Source of the DNA: M3007 sp046160345
GTDB taxonomy: Bacteria > Bacteroidota > Bacteroidia > Chitinophagales > Saprospiraceae
Direction: 5' to 3'
Assembly (NCBI GenBank): GCA_046160345.1
Contig: JBJXGO010000051.1
Span: forward strand, 1-26,270
DNA length: 26,270 nucleotides
Each line of letters opens with the position of its first letter. The stretch's first letter is position 1. Both the position numbers and the translations under genes were made by a program. The notes beneath the pieces were generated by a model, which worked only from the letters and a program-made list of their open reading frames with translations, made no database searches and was not told the origin of the DNA. Shown here piece by piece: positions 23,968 through 26,270 of the stretch.

Positions 23968-24528
23968 TCATTCTTTTTTATGCAGAACGGCCCGTTGAAA
24001 AACGGAACATGGAAAAGTTTTAACCTCCGGGATTTCTTCTTCCCCTTGTTTGGTGTTGCCGGAAATACTTACGGCAGTTTCCATGCCAGAAATCACTTCA
24101 AATATCATCGAATCGGAGCTGGTTTTTTCATAAGTACAAAGAACGCGGCTTCCTTGTACAGTAAACCAGCAAAGCAACTTTGGTCCATAAAGGTAACTTT
24201 CCATCGAAATGGAGTTTTTTTCATCCACTTTCCAAAGGCCTTTTTCGGGCGAAACAGGTACCAATTCATAAGGTCTCCAGTCTTGTTCTTTTGAACCATA
24301 AACTAACCCGAAAGTGTAACGGCCCTCTTTTGAGGTGTCAATCTTATAGATTTCAAGGGTCATTTCCACCGACTGTACTTTTCCCTTTCCATTGAAAATT
24401 TCAAGTGTTCCCTTCCAATCACCTGACCATGATTCCGGGAAAGGGGCAATGGAGGGTTCGGAATTCTGGCCGAAGGAGGACTGAAGAAAGGGGGGGTAGA
24501 AAAAAAACAAAAACAAAAAGTAGCGCAT
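23968..24528 (-). CDS. Secreted protein of unknown function
   Basis: This 186-aa protein has a signal peptide (MRYFLFLFFFYPPFLQSSFGQ). The mature part (SWSGDWKGTLEIFNGKGKVQSVEM; EGRYTFGLVYG; WRPYELVPVSPEKGLWKVDEKNSI; VLCTYEKTSSDSMIF) alternates hydrophobic and polar residues like a small beta-barrel or lipocalin-like fold. I recognise no named family and no catalytic motif. There is no lipobox and no T9SS tail, so it is probably periplasmic. A longer frame reaches 24606, but the exact promoter element at 24547-24554 lies inside that extension, so ATG 24528 is preferred. It precedes the CHU_C gene (start 23887) by 80 bp in the same direction and could be its operon partner. Confidence 0.7.
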   Translation of the reverse strand: MRYFLFLFFFYPPFLQSSFGQNSEPSIAPFPESWSGDWKGTLEIFNGKGKVQSVEMTLEIYKIDTSKEGRYTFGLVYGSKEQDWRPYELVPVSPEKGLWKVDEKNSISMESYLYGPKLLCWFTVQGSRVLCTYEKTSSDSMIFEVISGMETAVSISGNTKQGEEEIPEVKTFPCSVFQRAVLHKKE

Positions 24529-24546
24529 AAACCTGAATTGAGGGCG

Positions 24547-24554
24547 CAAAAGTA
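24547..24554 (-). promoter_or_regulatory. Bacteroidota -7 promoter element for the unknown secreted protein gene
   Basis: On the minus strand this reads TACTTTTG (exact TAnnTTTG), 18 nt before ATG 24528. It lies in the divergent gap shared with the DUF4153 gene. Confidence 0.55.
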
Positions 24555-24626
24555 GCCAAGTTATTTTTGATTTCTTTTGCTGTGGCTTTGAGAAAAATCC
24601 TGTCAAAATTTACAGCATTACAAAAG

Positions 24627-24634
24627 TCTCTTTG
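24627..24634 (+). promoter_or_regulatory. Candidate -7 promoter element for the DUF4153 gene
   Basis: TCTCTTTG differs at one position from TAnnTTTG and ends 32 nt before ATG 24667. Confidence 0.3.
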
Positions 24635-24666
24635 TTTCTTACACGCTGAATAATACTATAACCACA

Positions 24667-26270
24667 ATGCAAATACCCTCACCCGGCTTTTTGATTTCCG
24701 CATTCTTTGCGGTTTGCCGCCGATTTCCAGGCACCATGTTGTGCGCTATCCTTGGCACATTTTCCTGTATATACCTTATAAACGAGGGAGGAGGCTCCTG
24801 GGAAGATCAGGATCTTTATATTCGCATTTGGATCACCTGCCAACTCGGCCTGCCATTCCTGACCTCGGTATTGGTGTTTTCAGAATCCAAAAATTGGGAC
24901 GAAAAAAAAGGATGGCTGCTTCAAATCCTTGGTATTGGGGCATTGGTGGGCTGTTGGTTTTGGCTAAATCCAAAAGCCGAGCATTTTGAAGAAAGAATAC
25001 TCCCACAATATATGGCACTTATATTGGTTGCCCATCTGGCTGTAGCGGTTGCGCCATTTCTGAATGCACGCCCTGTACGAGAATTTTGGGAATACAACCG
25101 CCAGCTTTTCGCAAACCTGATAGTGGGCGCTGCGTTCACGCTTATATTGTTTGTTGGGCTTTCCCTGGCGATTTTGGCGGTGGACAATCTATTCGATACG
25201 CATATTCCGGACCGAATCTACCCCAATTTGTTCAGCTTGCTTGCCGGAATATTCAATACGGCTTATTTTCTGTTTCATTTTCCTCAAAAACACCAAATTG
25301 ATTCATCTATTACAGAAAATATCGCTGTAAAAGGCACTTATGGTTGGGTTTTCCGAAACCTGTGCAAATACATACTTATCCCAATCGTAATACTTTATTT
25401 CGTAATTCTATATGCCTATGGAGCAAAAATTGGTCTCGAATGGTCGTTGCCAAAAGGCTGGGTAAGTTCATTGGTAGTCGGTTTTTCGGTAGCAGGAATT
25501 TTCAGCTACCTGCTCAATTTCTATTTGCCGGAGGAAGACAAAAGCTTGATCGTAACGGGATTCAAGCGCTGGTTCTGGTGGGTTTTGCTGCCACTCACGG
25601 GCTTGCTTTTCATTGCAATCGGGAAACGTATCAGCGACTACGGGGTCACTGAAGAGCGATTTTTGGTGGCACAACTTGGAATCTGGCTTGCTTTATCCTG
25701 CTTGTATTTTTTGTTTTCCAAAAATGACAATATCAAATTCATTCCTATTTCACTGGGGCTATTTGCCTTGGCCTGGGCATTTGGGCCATTGAGCGCATTT
25801 TCAGTGTCAGAACGAAGCCAAAAAAGAATTTTGATAGAAATTCTGGAACGAAACGGTAGACTGGAAAATGGCAAATTTAAACCGGGCAATTCCCCGCTCA
25901 CAGGGCCGGAACAAGATCAGGCCAGCTCCATTATCTATTACCTACAAAATCGAAACGAACTTTCAGCAATGTTGCCGGTCCCTATTGACAGCACATTGTT
26001 GCAACCCTATAGCCTGTTACAATGGCTAAAAATCGATGATACAAGCGTTAAAAATACCCGTACCCTGAGTATCAGTCCAAGCAACGAGTCCGAACCTCTG
26101 GATGTGAGCGGATACGACCTGGCCTACAATGTAAATCTGACATACACAATTAATGAGGATGAGCGTGCGGACCCCGGAAATTTTTTCGGTCTTTCTCAAG
26201 ATAATAAAATGCTCGAATGGCGACAAAACAAGGCAGGTAAAACAAACCTCGTTGAAATGTTCAGCCTTAG
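24667..26270 (+). CDS. DUF4153-type multi-pass membrane protein, truncated at window end
   Basis: The frame is open from ATG 24667 to the right window edge (534 codons and 2 bases) without a stop, so the C-terminus is missing. Around ten to eleven hydrophobic segments fill the first 390 residues (for example LFANLIVGAAFTLILFVGLSLAILAV split by short loops, YILIPIVILYFVILYAYG, WWVLLPLTGLLFIAIG). They are followed by a soluble region beginning SERSQKRILIEILERNGRLENGKF. The layout, with the conserved block KYILIPIVILYFVILYAY and a polar C-terminal domain, is what I know as the DUF4153 family in Bacteroidota; its function is unknown. The region after residue 390 (GPEQDQASSIIYYLQNRNEL) is outside the membrane and may sense or bind something (inference). 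The gene is divergent from the unknown secreted protein gene. Confidence 0.8.
   Translation, partial: MQIPSPGFLISAFFAVCRRFPGTMLCAILGTFSCIYLINEGGGSWEDQDLYIRIWITCQLGLPFLTSVLVFSESKNWDEKKGWLLQILGIGALVGCWFWLNPKAEHFEERILPQYMALILVAHLAVAVAPFLNARPVREFWEYNRQLFANLIVGAAFTLILFVGLSLAILAVDNLFDTHIPDRIYPNLFSLLAGIFNTAYFLFHFPQKHQIDSSITENIAVKGTYGWVFRNLCKYILIPIVILYFVILYAYGAKIGLEWSLPKGWVSSLVVGFSVAGIFSYLLNFYLPEEDKSLIVTGFKRWFWWVLLPLTGLLFIAIGKRISDYGVTEERFLVAQLGIWLALSCLYFLFSKNDNIKFIPISLGLFALAWAFGPLSAFSVSERSQKRILIEILERNGRLENGKFKPGNSPLTGPEQDQASSIIYYLQNRNELSAMLPVPIDSTLLQPYSLLQWLKIDDTSVKNTRTLSISPSNESEPLDVSGYDLAYNVNLTYTINEDERADPGNFFGLSQDNKMLEWRQNKAGKTNLVEMFSL

Noticed and set aside
23893..24294. Plus-strand open frame of 133 codons
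   Set aside because: It is antisense to the secreted unknown protein, which has a signal peptide and promoter; the antisense frame starts in intergenic DNA and lacks features.
1..26270. Genomic island, prophage, CRISPR array, insertion sequence, tRNA or rRNA
   Set aside because: I found no integrase, transposase, direct-repeat array, phage structural gene or cloverleaf/rRNA-like sequence, and most genes are ordinary core or envelope genes.

Overview
The window looks like ordinary chromosome from a member of the Bacteroidota, most likely the Saprospirales/Chitinophagales side of the phylum (lineage inferred, not proven). The evidence is four secreted proteins with type IX secretion (T9SS) sorting domains: two type A and two type B (CHU_C, 'gliding motility-associated C-terminal'). 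In addition, seven exact copies of the Bacteroidota -7 promoter element TAnnTTTG lie just upstream of genes, and there are no obvious purine-rich Shine-Dalgarno sites. There are 21 protein-coding genes, two of them cut by the window ends. I see no rRNA, tRNA, CRISPR array, transposase or phage gene.

Layout. 1-811 (-): the 5' part of a NACHT NTPase gene whose reading frame carries a perfect 35-bp palindrome. 932-3355 (+): secreted M1 aminopeptidase with a T9SS tail. 3449-5269 (-): TMTC-like membrane glycosyltransferase with TPR repeats. 5436-6059 (+): periplasmic/secreted glucosaminidase. 6099-8936 (-): histone deacetylase-like hydrolase, ferrochelatase and a DUF6580-type membrane protein. 9091-13293 (+): a second M1 peptidase, then the bifunctional (p)ppGpp synthetase/hydrolase. 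13298-15666 (-): a T9SS type A secreted protein and fumarylacetoacetase. 15860-17430 (+): a DUF1275 (YoaK-like) membrane protein and a stand-alone E2 acyltransferase domain. 17433-18296 (-): UbiA-type prenyltransferase. 18412-19401 (+): FabH. 19480-19845 (-): DUF2007 protein. 19977-20903 (+): membrane-anchored alpha/beta hydrolase. 20977-22629 (+) and 22658-23887 (-): two convergent T9SS type B proteins. 23968-24528 (-): secreted protein of unknown function. 24667-26270 (+): DUF4153 membrane protein, truncated by the window end.

The genes do not form one pathway. They are mostly single genes or pairs serving core metabolism (heme, menaquinone, tyrosine breakdown, fatty-acid initiation, stringent response) mixed with envelope and secreted functions (T9SS cargo, peptidases, glucosaminidase, protein glycosylation). 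Genes are packed tightly, with several convergent pairs separated by 2-28 bp. The promoter elements move several start codons downstream of the longest possible ORF. The most unusual item is the in-frame palindrome inside the NACHT gene, which resembles a small mobile palindromic element tolerated within a coding sequence.
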